NCBI GenBank assembly: GCA_023257915.1
Contig: JALRBB010000184.1
Span: 1-20,212, forward strand
Source of the DNA: Quisquiliibacterium sp.
Lineage (GTDB): Bacteria > Pseudomonadota > Gammaproteobacteria > Burkholderiales > Burkholderiaceae_E
Reading direction: 5' to 3'
Length of the DNA: 20,212 nucleotides
Under the pieces are notes generated by a model, which worked only from the letters and a program-made list of their open reading frames with translations, did no database searches and was not told where the DNA came from. Made by a program: the position numbers and the translations under genes. This document shows, piece by piece, positions 19,998 through 20,212 of the stretch; the first letter of the stretch is position 1, and each line of letters opens with the position of its first letter.

Positions 19998-20212
19998 TCA
20001 GATCCTAAGGCCAGCGCGAAAAGCCCTGTAGTTTAGCATCACCATCAGACCCAGGAGTACCGCTGCGCCGCCGTTGTGTGCAACCGCGACCGGTAGCGGA
20101 AGGCTGAACCAGATGTTCGCCAGGCCAAGCGACCACTGCACCAGCAGCATTGCCGCGATCGCGATGCCCAGAGCGCGCCCTTGCTCGGCCTGCATCGTGC
20201 GATGCGCGAGCC
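19998..20212 (-). CDS. ctaA: Heme A synthase CtaA (COX15), partial, C-terminal end only
   Basis: The last 70 codons of a membrane protein enter from the right edge. Two hydrophobic helices are visible (AIAAMLLVQWSLGLANIWF and VLLGLMVMLNYRAF). The segment PLPVAVAHNGGAAVLLG holds a histidine in the position of a conserved heme-ligand histidine of COX15/CtaA. CtaA oxidises the heme O made by CtaB to heme A. The position directly before ctaB, 60 bases apart on the same strand, strongly supports the assignment despite the short sequence. The 5' part and true start are outside the window; an internal ATG at 20195 is not taken as the start. Confidence 0.85.
   Translation of the reverse strand, partial: LAHRTMQAEQGRALGIAIAAMLLVQWSLGLANIWFSLPLPVAVAHNGGAAVLLGLMVMLNYRAFRAGLRI

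Overview
This window looks like an ordinary chromosomal stretch of a GC-rich betaproteobacterium, probably Burkholderiales. The evidence is the gene order ftsY / M16-M16-rsmD-coaD-ferredoxin, a ctaA-ctaB-sco1 cluster, a tripartite carboxylate transporter, and protein sequences that read as betaproteobacterial throughout. Genes are tightly packed, with no gene-free gap over 300 bases. I saw no tRNA, rRNA, insertion sequence, phage gene or CRISPR array. The placement rests on recognising families and gene order, not on a database search.

Layout from left to right. (1) 1-1505, minus strand: the start of a TRAP small permease (dctQ, cut by the window edge), preceded by its periplasmic binding protein (dctP, 2-oxoacid/lactate-like). 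A GC hairpin with a short T-run lies between the two. (2) 1748-3787, minus: a FadH-type 2,4-dienoyl-CoA reductase whose active site differs from the E. coli enzyme. (3) 4069-9304, plus: ychF, followed within 19 bases by a four-gene metabolic cluster. The cluster encodes a GrdB/PrdB-like protein with Cys at the selenocysteine position, a class III CoA-transferase, a 4HBT-type thioesterase and an LctP-family permease. (4) 9375-13570, minus: a chain of an inactive-type M16 protease, rsmD and coaD joined by 4-base overlaps, headed by a catalytic M16 protease and ended by an Allochromatium-type 2[4Fe-4S] ferredoxin. (5) 13787-14986, plus: ftsY, divergent from the M16 genes. (6) 14990-15637, minus: a maleylacetoacetate isomerase-like GST. 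(7) 15915-16805, plus: rpoH (sigma-32), with a perfect CIRCE operator upstream and a strong terminator downstream. (8) 16974-17369, minus: a small CbiX/SirB-type chelatase. (9) 17516-18430, plus: an EamA/DMT transporter. (10) 18448-20212, minus: sco1, ctaB and the 3' end of ctaA, which serve heme A synthesis and copper loading of cytochrome c oxidase.

How the genes work together: ctaA, ctaB and sco1 cooperate in building an aa3-type oxidase. The two M16 proteins probably form a catalytic/non-catalytic pair. The CoA-transferase, thioesterase and permease next to the GrdB-like protein suggest uptake and CoA-activation of an organic acid by a pathway I cannot name. This cluster is the most likely place for undescribed biology. 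The CIRCE site before rpoH suggests that HrcA controls sigma-32 itself, joining the two heat-shock systems.
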